Source: Curtobacterium flaccumfaciens pv. betae
GTDB lineage: Bacteria; Actinomycetota; Actinomycetes; Actinomycetales; Microbacteriaceae
Reading direction: 5' to 3'
DNA: 64,000 nucleotides
NCBI RefSeq assembly: GCF_026241855.1
Contig: NZ_JAPJDC010000001.1
Location: forward strand, 2,046,001 to 2,110,000
Made by a program: the position numbers and the translations under genes. Positions 19,411 to 27,710 of this stretch are shown one piece after another; positions within the stretch are counted from its first letter, which is position 1, and each line of letters opens with the position of its first letter. The notes under the pieces are model-generated. The model saw only the letters and a program-made list of their open reading frames with translations, did not search any database and had not been told where the DNA came from.

Positions 19411-19866
19411 CTACTCGCTCGCCGGGGCGGTGGACGAGGACGCAGCCGGTGCCGTCGACTCGGTGACGGCGGTGCGGTGGTGCTTGCGGAGCCACCAGAG
19501 CCCGGCGATCGGCAGGACGAGCGGCGCGAAGGCGTAGCCCATGCCGTAGTACGACCAGATGGTGTCGTCGGGGAACAGCTGGCGGTCGAACAGCGACAGG
19601 GTGCCGATGACGAGCACGCCGGTCATCTCGAACACGATCGTGACGCAGGCGACCCGGTACCAGAACCGACCGGGCACGATGAGGGCGATCATCGCGACGA
19701 TGTAGACGATGGCAGCGATGGCACTGAGCGTGTAGGCGAACGGTGCGAACGAGAACTTCTCGATGATCTGCACGACGCTGCGTCCGGTCGCCGCCAGCGC
19801 GAGGATGCCGTACACGGCGATGAGGACGCGGCCGATGCCGGTCGCGAGTGAGGATCTGGTCGCCAT
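19411..19866 (-). CDS. Four-TM membrane protein of unknown function
   Basis: 151 residues with about four hydrophobic helices (residues ~10-28, 42-64, 72-92, 108-127) and a Ser/Thr/Ala-rich cytosolic tail. The segment SLFDRQLFPDDTIWSYYGMGYAF between the last two helices looks like a conserved loop. I do not recognise a named family with certainty. The ATG stands 7 bases after a TAGAAT -10 box, pointing to a leaderless transcript that continues into ribF. Confidence 0.8.
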   Translation of the reverse strand: MATRSSLATGIGRVLIAVYGILALAATGRSVVQIIEKFSFAPFAYTLSAIAAIVYIVAMIALIVPGRFWYRVACVTIVFEMTGVLVIGTLSLFDRQLFPDDTIWSYYGMGYAFAPLVLPIAGLWWLRKHHRTAVTESTAPAASSSTAPASE

Positions 19867-19873
19867 TGCACCG

Positions 19874-19879
19874 ATTCTA
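19874..19879 (-). promoter_or_regulatory. -10 box for membrane protein-ribF
   Basis: TAGAAT, one of the best -10 matches in the window, ends 7 bases before the ATG at 19864-19866. Transcription would begin at or one base before the start codon. Confidence 0.55.
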
Positions 19880-19911
19880 CCGACGCGCGGCTCCGTGCAT
19901 GACCTCCGGCG

Positions 19912-20277
19912 TCAGTTCAGCGCGAACCAGATCTGGTACATCCGGTAGACCATCACCGCGACGGTGAAGGCACCGGCACCGAGCACCACGGTGCTCCACT
20001 TCGTGCGGTCGATCAGTGCCCACACGACCGCGGCTGGTGGGACGAGCAGCACCGACACGGCGTACACCCCGAACTCGAGTGCGTTGCCGTCGGGCGGACT
20101 GCCCGTCGCCGGCAGCACGATCGAGATGACGCCCTGCACCAGGAGCAGCAGTTCGATGAGCACGAGGGCGCCGACGGTGTAGTCGTTCGGCTTCCAGCCG
20201 ACGAACCCCACGACGACCGCGAAGAGCCCCACCACCACGGCGAGCACCAGCTGCACCCACATGTACCACTCGATCAC
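19912..20277 (-). CDS. Small four-TM membrane protein downstream of truB
   Basis: 121 residues, nearly all membrane: helices at about 5-27, 36-57, 68-88 and 96-117, with a short WKPNDYT loop. No family recognised. Its ATG overlaps the truB stop as ATGA, so it is translated with truB. The 45-base spacer after it holds the promoter of the next unit. Confidence 0.8.
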   Translation of the reverse strand: MIEWYMWVQLVLAVVVGLFAVVVGFVGWKPNDYTVGALVLIELLLLVQGVISIVLPATGSPPDGNALEFGVYAVSVLLVPPAAVVWALIDRTKWSTVVLGAGAFTVAVMVYRMYQIWFALN

Positions 20278-21236
20278 GCGCGGGCTCCGGTCTGCGAGGA
20301 GGACGACGCACCGGGCGTCGGGAAGTTCGTGATGACCCGGAGCAGCCCACGGCGGACGGAGACGAGGCCGACCAGCCGGTCGTCGGACGCGGTGACCGCT
20401 GCCACCGGACCGTCCGAGTCGGGGTGCTCGGCCGCGACGCGCTTGCCGTCGGTGAGGTCCTTCGCCGAGGCTGCGTCGAGGGTCACGGACGAGAAGAGTC
20501 GCCGGGCGATGTCCGCCGGACGTGCGAGCGCGGCGCGGACGTCGACGGCGTCGTCCTCGAGGTCGATGGCGTCCTGCACGTCGAACGGTCCGACGCGGGT
20601 CCGCCGGAGCGCGACGAGGTGTGCCCCGGTGCCGAGGGCAGCGCCGACGTCACGGGCGAGCGCGCGGACGTAGGTGCCCGACGAGCAGGTCACGACGACG
20701 TCGAGGTCCACCACGGCGACGTTGGTGCCGTCGACGGCGACGGTCCGCTCGTTCCGCGTCGTCACGTCGAACTGCGAGACGGTCACCGTGCGGGACTTGA
20801 GCTCCACCGCCTCGCCCTTGCGCGCCAGGTCGTAGGCGCGGCGCCCGTCGACCTTGATCGCACTGACCGTGGACGGGACCTGGTCGATCACGCCCCGCTG
20901 TGCTGCGACGGCGGTCTCGACGGCGTCGTCCGAGACGTCGGCAGCGGCCACACCGACAGCAGCGGTCGGCGTGCCGTCGGCGTCGTCGGAGTCCGTCGAG
21001 ACGCCGAGCCGGATGGTCGCGGTGTAGGTCTTGTCGAGGCCCACCAGGTGCGTCAGCAACCGGGTGGACGGCCCGATGCCGAGCAGCAGCAGCCCGGTGG
21101 CCATGGGGTCGAGGGTCCCGGCGTGGCCGACTTTCTTCAGGCCGAGGCGCCGTCGGGCGATGGAGACCACCCGGTGGCTGGAGATCCCCTGCGGTTTGTC
21201 GACGAGGAGGATGCCGTCCGGCGCGGTTTCGAGCAC
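20274..21236 (-). CDS. truB: tRNA pseudouridine-55 synthase
   Basis: Makes pseudouridine 55 in the tRNA T-loop. 320 residues from GTG at 21234-21236. Seen: the start GILLVDKPQGISSH, the catalytic motif GHAGTLDPMATG (D43), and the KTYTATIRLG, GTYVRALARD and VGAAL segments; the C-terminal PUA-like region is divergent. A TAATCT box sits exactly 6 bases before the GTG, supporting this start and a leaderless mRNA. Confidence 0.96.
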   Translation of the reverse strand: MLETAPDGILLVDKPQGISSHRVVSIARRRLGLKKVGHAGTLDPMATGLLLLGIGPSTRLLTHLVGLDKTYTATIRLGVSTDSDDADGTPTAAVGVAAADVSDDAVETAVAAQRGVIDQVPSTVSAIKVDGRRAYDLARKGEAVELKSRTVTVSQFDVTTRNERTVAVDGTNVAVVDLDVVVTCSSGTYVRALARDVGAALGTGAHLVALRRTRVGPFDVQDAIDLEDDAVDVRAALARPADIARRLFSSVTLDAASAKDLTDGKRVAAEHPDSDGPVAAVTASDDRLVGLVSVRRGLLRVITNFPTPGASSSSQTGARA

Positions 21237-21242
21237 CAGGCG

Positions 21243-21248
21243 AGATTA
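21243..21248 (-). promoter_or_regulatory. Leaderless -10 box of truB
   Basis: TAATCT, then CGCCTG, then the truB GTG. A 6-base spacing puts the start site on the G of the start codon. Confidence 0.55.
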
Positions 21249-21258
21249 CCAGCGCCGG

Positions 21259-21705
21259 TCAGCAGGCGTCGTTCCACTCGCGGCGGGGGTGCTCGGGATC
21301 GGTGACGTCGAGCACGGCGGAGGCTGCGATCTTCACGTCGGCGCGGCGCTCGAGCCGACCGGACTCCTGCTCCACCCACAGCGACCAGCGCCACAGGGTG
21401 AGCACCCCGGGGGCCAGGACGCCCCGTCCGTGCACGATCAGGACACCGTCACCGGCTCCGGTCGTGCGGAAGGGCGTCACCAGGTCGGACCGCAGCGTGT
21501 CCTGGTCGGCGGACGGCGCGGCGGCCGCCATCGCGGAGACCCCGTGCTGCTCGAAACCGGTGACGAGCGCGGCCGCGACCCGTTCGAGGTCGGTGCCGTC
21601 CTGCCCGTCGACGCCGATGACGGTGCGGTTCGTGCCGACCTGCGCAATCGCCTCTGCGGCGATCGCAGCCATCGTGTCGGTCTCTTCGGGTGCCCAGCGT
21701 GCCAT
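21259..21705 (-). CDS. Uridine-kinase-like protein with degenerate P-loop
   Basis: 148 residues from the ATG at 21703-21705. The layout follows small actinobacterial uridine-kinase-like NTPases: a start-of-fold segment RTVIGVDGQDGTD where Walker A belongs, a middle DGVLIVHGRGVLAPGVLTLWRWSLWVE resembling the substrate/hydrophobic strand of the family, and the C-terminal LDVTDPEHPR. But the P-loop (31-39) has no GK[ST], so ATP binding in the usual way is unlikely. Leaderless -10 TACGGT lies 6 bases upstream, overlapping the mutY promoter. Could be a pseudoenzyme or a decaying gene. Confidence 0.7.
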   Translation of the reverse strand: MARWAPEETDTMAAIAAEAIAQVGTNRTVIGVDGQDGTDLERVAAALVTGFEQHGVSAMAAAAPSADQDTLRSDLVTPFRTTGAGDGVLIVHGRGVLAPGVLTLWRWSLWVEQESGRLERRADVKIAASAVLDVTDPEHPRREWNDAC

Positions 21706-21711
21706 GCGTTC

Positions 21712-21721
21712 ACCGTAGGCT
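21712..21721. promoter_or_regulatory. Divergent overlapping -10 boxes (leaderless both ways)
   Basis: Plus strand TAGGCT (21716-21721), then GTCGAG, then the mutY GTG. Minus strand TACGGT (21717-21712), then GAACGC, then the uridine-kinase-like ATG. The two boxes share the TA step at 21716-21717, and each has exactly 6 bases to its start codon. Only 22 bases separate the two coding regions. Confidence 0.65.
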
Positions 21722-21727
21722 GTCGAG

Positions 21728-22684
21728 GTGAACGCGAGTCGGGCCTCCAGACCGCATGTGGACAAACCGACCGCGCGACGCGGTGTGCAGGAGCCGGCCA
21801 CGCCGGAACGGCCCGACATCGCGACCCAGCTGATCGCGTGGTTCCGGCAGCAGGCGCGGGACCTGCCGTGGCGCCGCCCCGGCTTCCCCGCGTGGGGGAC
21901 GCTCGTCAGCGAGATCATGCTGCAGCAGACGCAGGTCGCGCGCGTGATCCCCCGTCTGGAGGCGTGGCTCACCCGGTGGCCAACGCCTCGCGACCTCGCG
22001 GACTCGCCGCCGTCCGAGGCGGTGCGCGCCTGGGACCGGCTCGGCTACCCGAGGCGCGCGCTCGCGCTCCACGCGGCGGCGACCGCGATCGCGACCCACC
22101 ACGGCAACGTCGTGCCGCGCGACGTCGACGCGCTGCTCGCACTGCCGGGCATCGGCGACTACACCGCGCGGGCCGTCGCGGTCTTCGCGTACGGCGACCG
22201 GCACCCGGTCGTGGACGTCAACGTGCGCCGTGTGCTCGCTCGTGCGGTCCTCGGCCAGGGCGAACCCGGGCCGGCGAAGGCGAAGCAGGACCTCCCGCTG
22301 ATGGAGTCCGTGCTGCCGGCGGACCGCGACGACGCAGCCGCCACGAACGCGGCCGTGATGGAGCTCGGCGCGCTCGTGTGCGTGTCCCGCTCCCCCGCGT
22401 GCGATGCGTGCCCGATCGCGGACCGCTGCGCGTGGCGTGCGGCCGGGTACCCGGAGCACGACGGGCCGCGGGCTCCGCGGCAGGCGAGGTTCGCCGGCAG
22501 TGACCGCCAGGTGCGTGGCCTGATCATGGCCGAGCTGCGCGCCAGCGACGTGCCGGTCACCCGGTCCGAGATCGAACCGGTGTGGCCGGACGCCGACCAG
22601 CGCGACCGGGCGCTCGCGTCGCTCCTGCGTGACGGACTGGCCGTCGGGGACGACGCGAGCGGCTACCAGCTGCCCGGGATCTAG
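21728..22684 (+). CDS. mutY: A/G-specific adenine DNA glycosylase
   Basis: Removes adenine mispaired with 8-oxoguanine. 318 residues from GTG. Seen: LPWRR, the catalytic glutamate E62 in SEIMLQQTQV, the helix-hairpin-helix LPGIGDYTARAV, catalytic D163 in VVDVNVRR, and the iron-sulfur cluster cysteines C218-x6-C225-x2-C228-x5-C234. The C-terminus is about 60 residues of winged-helix-like sequence, not the NUDIX-like 8-oxoG recognition domain of E. coli MutY. Its TAG stop overlaps the rbfA stop in the palindrome CTAG. Confidence 0.94.
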   Translation: MNASRASRPHVDKPTARRGVQEPATPERPDIATQLIAWFRQQARDLPWRRPGFPAWGTLVSEIMLQQTQVARVIPRLEAWLTRWPTPRDLADSPPSEAVRAWDRLGYPRRALALHAAATAIATHHGNVVPRDVDALLALPGIGDYTARAVAVFAYGDRHPVVDVNVRRVLARAVLGQGEPGPAKAKQDLPLMESVLPADRDDAAATNAAVMELGALVCVSRSPACDACPIADRCAWRAAGYPEHDGPRAPRQARFAGSDRQVRGLIMAELRASDVPVTRSEIEPVWPDADQRDRALASLLRDGLAVGDDASGYQLPGI

Positions 22685-23154
22685 GAACGCGGCTCGGCGG
22701 AGCCGTCGGTCTCGGCGGCGTCGTCGGTGTCGTCGTCCTCGTCGCGCTTGTACGGGTCGGCGTCGCCGGCGTACGTCGCGCCGACCGAGGCTGCCCGCAC
22801 CTGCTCGTCGCGCACCTGGGCCTGCACGAGCAGGTCCTCCATGTGCGCCGAGGTCTCGGGCAGGGCGTCGGCGATGAACTCGAGCGACGGCGTGAGCCGG
22901 GCGGTGATGTTCTTGCCGACCTCGGACCGGAGCATGCCGGTCGCGGCCTTGAGCGCCGCGGCGGAGTCCGCACGCTCCTCGTCGGTGCCGTACACGGTGT
23001 AGAAGATCGACGCGTGCTGCAGGTCACCGGTCACACGGACGTCGGTGATCGTGACGAACCCGAGTCGCGGGTCCCGCAGACCCTTGTCGAGTCGACGTGC
23101 GACGACTTCCTTGATGCGGTCCGCCATCTTGCGTGCGCGCTGCGGATCGGCCAT
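22681..23154 (-). CDS. rbfA: Ribosome-binding factor A
   Basis: KH-fold 30S maturation factor. 157 residues from ATG at 23152-23154, preceded by CAGGAGGC, a near-perfect ribosome-binding site; the upstream extension in the open frame is spurious. Core motifs: RARKMADRIKEVVARRL, DPRLGFVTITDVRVTGDLQHA, and RLTPSLEFIAD. The last ~35 residues are an acidic tail (KRDEDDDTDD). Follows infB after a hairpin. Confidence 0.95.
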   Translation of the reverse strand: MADPQRARKMADRIKEVVARRLDKGLRDPRLGFVTITDVRVTGDLQHASIFYTVYGTDEERADSAAALKAATGMLRSEVGKNITARLTPSLEFIADALPETSAHMEDLLVQAQVRDEQVRAASVGATYAGDADPYKRDEDDDTDDAAETDGSAEPRS

Positions 23155-23217
23155 TGGGTGCCTCCTGAGGCAGTGGCGGGACACTTCCCGCCGGTGGTCC
23201 TGCGTGGGAAAGGGGTC

Positions 23218-23252
23218 GGGCCCCGGCCTCCCACACGGGGAGGCCGGGGCCC
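23218..23252 (-). terminator. Hairpin after infB
   Basis: A perfect 15-bp GC-rich stem (23218-23232 with 23238-23252, loop ACACG) 15 bases past the infB stop and before rbfA. It may be a terminator or a partial attenuator lowering rbfA relative to infB. No long U-run; CCTTT follows on the transcript. Confidence 0.75.
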
Positions 23253-23267
23253 AGAGGAGTCACGCGA

Positions 23268-26117
23268 TCAGTCGCGCGGCTTCTCGACGAGTTCGGTCGT
23301 CTCGACCTCGTCGCCGATCTGGATGTCGTTGAACTTGCCCAGACCGATACCGGCTTCGAAGTCCGTGCGGACCTCGGTCACGTCGTCCTTGAAGCGACGC
23401 AGCGACTCGATGGCCAGGCCATCGGCGATCACCACACCTTCGCGGATGACGCGCGCCTTGGCGTTGCGCGTGATCGTGCCGGAGCGGACGATGACACCCG
23501 CGATGTTGCCGAACTTCGAGGAACGGAACACCTCGCGGATCTCGGCGACGCCCGACTGGACCTCTTCGTACTCGGGCTTGAGCATGCCCTTGAGGGACTG
23601 CTCGATGTCGTCGAGTGCGTTGTAGATGACCGAGTAGAAGCGCACGTCGATGCCTTCACGCGCCGCACGTTCACGGGCCTTGACGTCCGGACGGACGTTG
23701 AAGCCGATGACGATGGCGTTGTCGATCGTGGCCAGGTCGATGTCCGACTCCGTGATCGCACCGACACCGCGGTGCAGGATGCGGAGCTGAACGCTGTCGT
23801 CGACCTCGATGTCCAGGAGCGACTGCTCGAGTGCCTCGACGGCACCGGAGACGTCACCCTTGATGATGAGGTTGAGCGACTCGACCTTGCCCTCTTCGAG
23901 CGCACGGGTGAAGTCCTCGAGCGAGATGCGCTTGCGCGACTTCGCCAGCAGGGCGTTGCGCTCGGCGGCTTCACGCTTCTCGGCGATCTGACGAGCCGTG
24001 CGGTCCTCTTCGGTGACGAGGAAGGTGTCACCGGCGCGGGGCACCGACGACAGACCCTGCACCTGGACCGGGCGGCTCGGCGTCGCGGCCTTGACCGCGA
24101 CCCCGTTCTCGTCCGTCATCGCACGGACTCGGCCGTAGGCCGTGCCCGCCACGATGGCGTCACCGACGTGGAGCGTGCCGGACTGGATGAGGACCGTGGC
24201 GACTGCACCGCGACCCTTGTCGAGCCGGGCCTCGATCGCGACACCACGGGCGTCCTTGTCGGGGTTCGCACGCAGGTCGAGACCGGCGTCCGCGGTGAGC
24301 AGCACGGCGTCCAGGAGCTCCTGGATGCCGATGTTCTGCCGCGCCGACACGTCGACGAACATGACGTCGCCGCCGTACTCCTCGGCCACCAGGTTGTACT
24401 CGGTGAGCTGCTGGCGGACCTTGGCGGGGTTCGCGCCTTCCTTGTCGATCTTGTTGACCGCGACGACGATCGGCACACCGGCCGACTGCGCGTGGTTCAA
24501 CGCCTCGATGGTCTGGGGCATGATGCCGTCGTCCGCCGCGACCACGAGGATCGCGATGTCCGTCACCTGGGCACCACGAGCACGCATGGCCGTGAAGGCC
24601 TCGTGACCCGGGGTGTCGATGAAGGTGATCGGGCGGTCGATGCCCTCGTGCTGCGCGACGATCTGGTACGCACCGATGTGCTGGGTGATGCCACCGGCCT
24701 CGCCCTCGACGACCTTCGAGTTGCGGATCGCGTCCAGGAGGCGGGTCTTGCCGTGGTCGACGTGACCCATGACGGTGACCACCGGCGGCCGCTGCTGCAG
24801 CACGTCGTCGTCTTCGTCCTCGAGTTCTGCGTCGAGGTCGATGTCGAAGCCCTCGAGGAGCTCCTTGTCCTCGTCCTCGGGCGAGACGATCTGGATCTTG
24901 TAGCCCAGCTCGTCACCGAGGACCTCGAACGTGGCCTCGTCCAGCGACTCGGTCGCGGTCGCCATCTCACCGAGGTGGAACAGCACCGTCACGAGGTTGC
25001 CGGGCATGGCGTCGATCTTGTCCGCGAAGTCCGAGATGCTCGCACCACGACGGAGTCGGACGACCGTGTTGCCGTCGCCGCGAGGGACCTGCACACCGCC
25101 GAGCGACGGTGCCTGACGCATCTCGTACTCGGCGCGCTTCGTCCGCTTCGACTTGCGGGCACGGCTCTTGCCGCCACCGCGACCGAACGCACCGGCGGTA
25201 CCACCACCGGGGCCACGACCACGGCCACCGCCACCGGCGGGACGCGGGCCGCTGAAGGCCGGACGCGGGAAGCCGCCACCGGCACCGCCGCCGGCACCCG
25301 GACGGGCACCGGGGCCGCCACGGCCACCACCCTGGCCCGGGCGCTGCCCGAAGCCGTTGGGACGGTTGCCCTGACCGGGACCACCCGGACGCGGAGCACC
25401 CGGACGGGGCGTGCCCGGACGCGGGGGCTGCGGACGCGGGATGCCACCGCCACCGGCTGCGCCGGCGGCCGGCCGCTGGCCCATGCCCTGGTTGGACGAG
25501 TACGGGTTGTTGCCGGGGCGCGGCGGGCGCGAGCCCATGCCCTGGTTCGACGAGTACGGGTTGTTGCCCGGACGTGCACCGGGCTTGGGGCCACCCGGCT
25601 TCGGACCGGCGGCCGCGGGAGCCTTCGGGCTGGTGCCCGGCTTCACGGCGTCGGACTTCGGCGCCGCGTCGGTCGTCCCGCCAGCCTCGGCGGCCTGCTG
25701 CTCAGCGGCCTGCTTCTCGGCGCGGGCCTTCTGCGCTGCCTCGGCCTCGGCCTGTCGCTGGGCGACGGACTTCGGTGCGGCCGGCGCGGGCACGTCGGCA
25801 GCGGGTGCTGCCGGGGCCTCGGGCTCGGGAGCCGGTGCCGGACGGACCGGACCCGGACGGGGGCCGCCGGGCTTGGGTGCACTCGACTTCGGCGCGCTGG
25901 CCTTGGCGGGTGCGCTCGGCGCGGAGGCCGAGGCGGCGGGCTTCGCCGCGGGGGCGCCGTCTGCCTGGAGGGCGGCACGGAGCTTCCGTGCCACGGGGGG
26001 CTCGATGCTCGAGCTGGCACCCCGGACGAACTCGCCGAGCTCCTTGAGCTTCTCGAGTGCGGTCTTGCTGTCGACGCCGAGTTCGCTTGCGATCTCGTGT
26101 ACGCGTGGTTTAGCCAC
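23268..26117 (-). CDS. infB: Translation initiation factor IF-2
   Basis: GTPase that brings initiator fMet-tRNA to the 30S subunit. 949 residues. An IF2_N helical domain is at about 3-50. A very long Ala/Pro/Gly/Arg-rich linker runs to about 330, including a duplicated [13 protein letters not shown] segment. A basic patch and second IF2_N-like region follow, then the G domain with G1 GHVDHGKT at 451-458, DTPGHEAF and NKIDKEGA, and the domains ending in [16 protein letters not shown]. Starts at GTG with AAGGAGAA, part of which is locked in a hairpin. Confidence 0.97.
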   Translation of the reverse strand: MAKPRVHEIASELGVDSKTALEKLKELGEFVRGASSSIEPPVARKLRAALQADGAPAAKPAASASAPSAPAKASAPKSSAPKPGGPRPGPVRPAPAPEPEAPAAPAADVPAPAAPKSVAQRQAEAEAAQKARAEKQAAEQQAAEAGGTTDAAPKSDAVKPGTSPKAPAAAGPKPGGPKPGARPGNNPYSSNQGMGSRPPRPGNNPYSSNQGMGQRPAAGAAGGGGIPRPQPPRPGTPRPGAPRPGGPGQGNRPNGFGQRPGQGGGRGGPGARPGAGGGAGGGFPRPAFSGPRPAGGGGRGRGPGGGTAGAFGRGGGKSRARKSKRTKRAEYEMRQAPSLGGVQVPRGDGNTVVRLRRGASISDFADKIDAMPGNLVTVLFHLGEMATATESLDEATFEVLGDELGYKIQIVSPEDEDKELLEGFDIDLDAELEDEDDDVLQQRPPVVTVMGHVDHGKTRLLDAIRNSKVVEGEAGGITQHIGAYQIVAQHEGIDRPITFIDTPGHEAFTAMRARGAQVTDIAILVVAADDGIMPQTIEALNHAQSAGVPIVVAVNKIDKEGANPAKVRQQLTEYNLVAEEYGGDVMFVDVSARQNIGIQELLDAVLLTADAGLDLRANPDKDARGVAIEARLDKGRGAVATVLIQSGTLHVGDAIVAGTAYGRVRAMTDENGVAVKAATPSRPVQVQGLSSVPRAGDTFLVTEEDRTARQIAEKREAAERNALLAKSRKRISLEDFTRALEEGKVESLNLIIKGDVSGAVEALEQSLLDIEVDDSVQLRILHRGVGAITESDIDLATIDNAIVIGFNVRPDVKARERAAREGIDVRFYSVIYNALDDIEQSLKGMLKPEYEEVQSGVAEIREVFRSSKFGNIAGVIVRSGTITRNAKARVIREGVVIADGLAIESLRRFKDDVTEVRTDFEAGIGLGKFNDIQIGDEVETTELVEKPRD
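25480..25571. repeat. Direct repeat in the IF-2 linker
   Basis: Two 38-base near-identical units (25480-25517 and 25534-25571, period 54) that encode the duplicated peptide [13 protein letters not shown] in the disordered N-terminal region of IF-2. Confidence 0.75.
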
Positions 26118-26121
26118 TGTT

Positions 26122-26149
26122 CTCCTTCACGGGTCCCACCCCGTGAAGG
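26122..26149 (-). promoter_or_regulatory. Hairpin sequestering the infB ribosome-binding site
   Basis: On the transcript, CCTTCACGGG (26149-26140) pairs perfectly with CCCGTGAAGG (26133-26124) across a 6-base loop. The 3' arm includes the first four bases of the AAGGAG Shine-Dalgarno (26127-26122) that serves the infB GTG. A folded leader would hide the site. Confidence 0.55.
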
Positions 26150-26191
26150 GGCAGGACTCAATGGATGACGGGTCTCATTTCGAGCCGCTCA

Positions 26192-26503
26192 TCAGTTGTC
26201 CATAAGCCGTTCAGCCTGTTCTGTCATGTCCGGGCGCTCGGCCGGTTCCTGTGGGAGACCGACGATGTGGTCGAGCACCGCGGACGTGTCGGGATCGCGA
26301 TCCAACCGGAGCGCACGGCGGAAAGCCCTGCGCTTGACGGCCAGATCGTAGGCATCGACGGTCGGTGTGAGCCATGCTCCCCGCCCCGGCATGACTGCCT
26401 TCGGATCCGCCACGACACGACCGTCGCTCAGGGCGACGACTCGGAGGAGGGAGGATCGGGAAGCGCGACGACGACTGCCGATGCACGTTCTGACGGGAAC
26501 CAC
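26192..26503 (-). CDS. YlxR-family RNA-binding protein (DUF448)
   Basis: Small protein encoded between nusA and infB in many bacteria, thought to bind RNA or act as a regulator. 103 residues from GTG with AAGGAG six bases upstream. The family start VRTCIGSRRRASRSSLLRVV (Cys then Ser where many members have CxGC-type CIGCR) and the strong PGRGAWL motif are present, and the RRAFRRALRL helix follows. The 74-base spacer before infB carries the ribosome-binding-site hairpin. Confidence 0.9.
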   Translation of the reverse strand: MVPVRTCIGSRRRASRSSLLRVVALSDGRVVADPKAVMPGRGAWLTPTVDAYDLAVKRRAFRRALRLDRDPDTSAVLDHIVGLPQEPAERPDMTEQAERLMDN

Positions 26504-26531
26504 TCTACTCCTTGCCTCGGACGTGCGCGAT

Positions 26532-26558
26532 CCGGCGCGCCCTCGCAGGGCGCGCCGG
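26532..26558 (-). terminator. Hairpin between nusA and ylxR
   Basis: A perfect 12-bp stem (CCGGCGCGCCCT with AGGGCGCGCCGG) with a CGC loop, 13 bases after the nusA stop. No U-run. Since nusA-ylxR-infB normally form one operon, this may be a partial terminator or a processing site and not a full stop. Confidence 0.6.
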
Positions 26559-26571
26559 GAGCGAAATCGTC

Positions 26572-27567
26572 CTAGTCCTCGCCGTCCAGGATGGAGTCCG
26601 GCTGGATGTCGATGCGGGCACCGGTGAGCTTCGCGGCCAGGCGGGCGTTCTGCCCTTCCTTGCCGATCGCGAGCGACAGCTGGTAGTCCGGCACGAGCGC
26701 GCGGACGGCCTTCGTCGAGGCATCGAGCACGAATGCGCTCGTCACCTTGGCGGGCGACAGGGCGCTCGCGACGAACGACGCCAGGTCGGACGAGTAGTCG
26801 ACGATGTCGATCTTCTCGGCACCGAGCTCGTTCGTGACGGCCCGGACACGTGCGCCGAGCTCACCGATGCAGGCACCCTTCGCGTTCACACCGGGCTCGT
26901 TCGCCTTGACGGCGATCTTCGTGCGGTGTCCGGCCTCGCGGGCGAGCGAGGTGATCTCGACGACACCGGACGCGATCTCCGGGACCTCGAGCGCGAAGAG
27001 CTTCCGGACCAGGCCTGGGTGCGTGCGCGACACGATGATCTGCGGGCCCTTGTTGCCACGGGCCACGCTCGTCACGTAGACGCGGATGCGGGAGCCGTGC
27101 GTGTAGGGCTCCCCCGGCACCTGCTCTTCGGGCGGCAGGATCGCCTCGATCGTGCCGAGGTCGACGTGTACCATCTTCGGGTTCGGGCCCTGCTGGACCA
27201 CGCCCGCGACGATGTCGCCTTCCTTGCCGCGGAACTCGCCGAGGATCTTGTCGTCGCCGATGTCGCGCAGGCGCTGGTTGATGACCTGCTTCGCCGCGAA
27301 GGCCGCGATGCGACCGAAGTCGCTCGGCTGGTCGACGGCTTCACCGATGACGGTGCCCTCGTCGTCGAGCTCGGGGACGTAGACGCTGACCTCGCCGGAC
27401 TTGCGGTCGAGCTCCACACGCGACTGCGCGTGGGCCGGCTCGCCGTTCTCGTCGGCGTGCTTCTGGTAGGCGGTCAGGATGGCAGATTCGATGATCTGGA
27501 CGAGCTCGTCGAACGGGATCTCCCGCTCGCGCTCCATGAGTCGCAGGACTGCGAGATCGATCTTCAC
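26572..27567 (-). CDS. nusA: Transcription termination/antitermination factor NusA
   Basis: Binds RNA polymerase and nascent RNA to modulate pausing, termination and rRNA antitermination. 331 residues from GTG ([14 protein letters not shown]) with GGAGG upstream. N-terminal polymerase-binding domain (about 1-110), S1 domain ([22 protein letters not shown]), then two KH domains ending [20 protein letters not shown]. The acidic C-terminal repeats of E. coli NusA are absent, which is normal for actinobacteria. The open frame upstream is not part of the gene. Confidence 0.96.
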   Translation of the reverse strand: MKIDLAVLRLMEREREIPFDELVQIIESAILTAYQKHADENGEPAHAQSRVELDRKSGEVSVYVPELDDEGTVIGEAVDQPSDFGRIAAFAAKQVINQRLRDIGDDKILGEFRGKEGDIVAGVVQQGPNPKMVHVDLGTIEAILPPEEQVPGEPYTHGSRIRVYVTSVARGNKGPQIIVSRTHPGLVRKLFALEVPEIASGVVEITSLAREAGHRTKIAVKANEPGVNAKGACIGELGARVRAVTNELGAEKIDIVDYSSDLASFVASALSPAKVTSAFVLDASTKAVRALVPDYQLSLAIGKEGQNARLAAKLTGARIDIQPDSILDGED

Positions 27568-27654
27568 CGAGGTGCCTCCGTATTCAGATGAGTCGCTCCT
27601 GCGGGGTGGAACTGCGCAGAAGTCGGCCACAAGCGTACCCCAGAACCAGGAGGC

Positions 27655-27696
27655 GGACAGGAGGCCCGTGGCGGCGTCGCCACGGGCCTCCTGTCC
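27655..27696 (-). terminator. proS terminator
   Basis: A perfect 19-bp inverted repeat (27655-27673 with 27678-27696, loop GCGT), the longest uninterrupted stem I found in the window, 14 bases after the proS stop and 87 bases before the nusA start. Confidence 0.9.
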
Positions 27697-27710
27697 ATCA
27701 AGGGTCGCGT

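Noticed and set aside
26504..26571. The nusA-ylxR hairpin as an rRNA or small RNA gene
   Set aside because: Only a single 12-bp stem in a 68-base spacer; nothing else supports an RNA gene.
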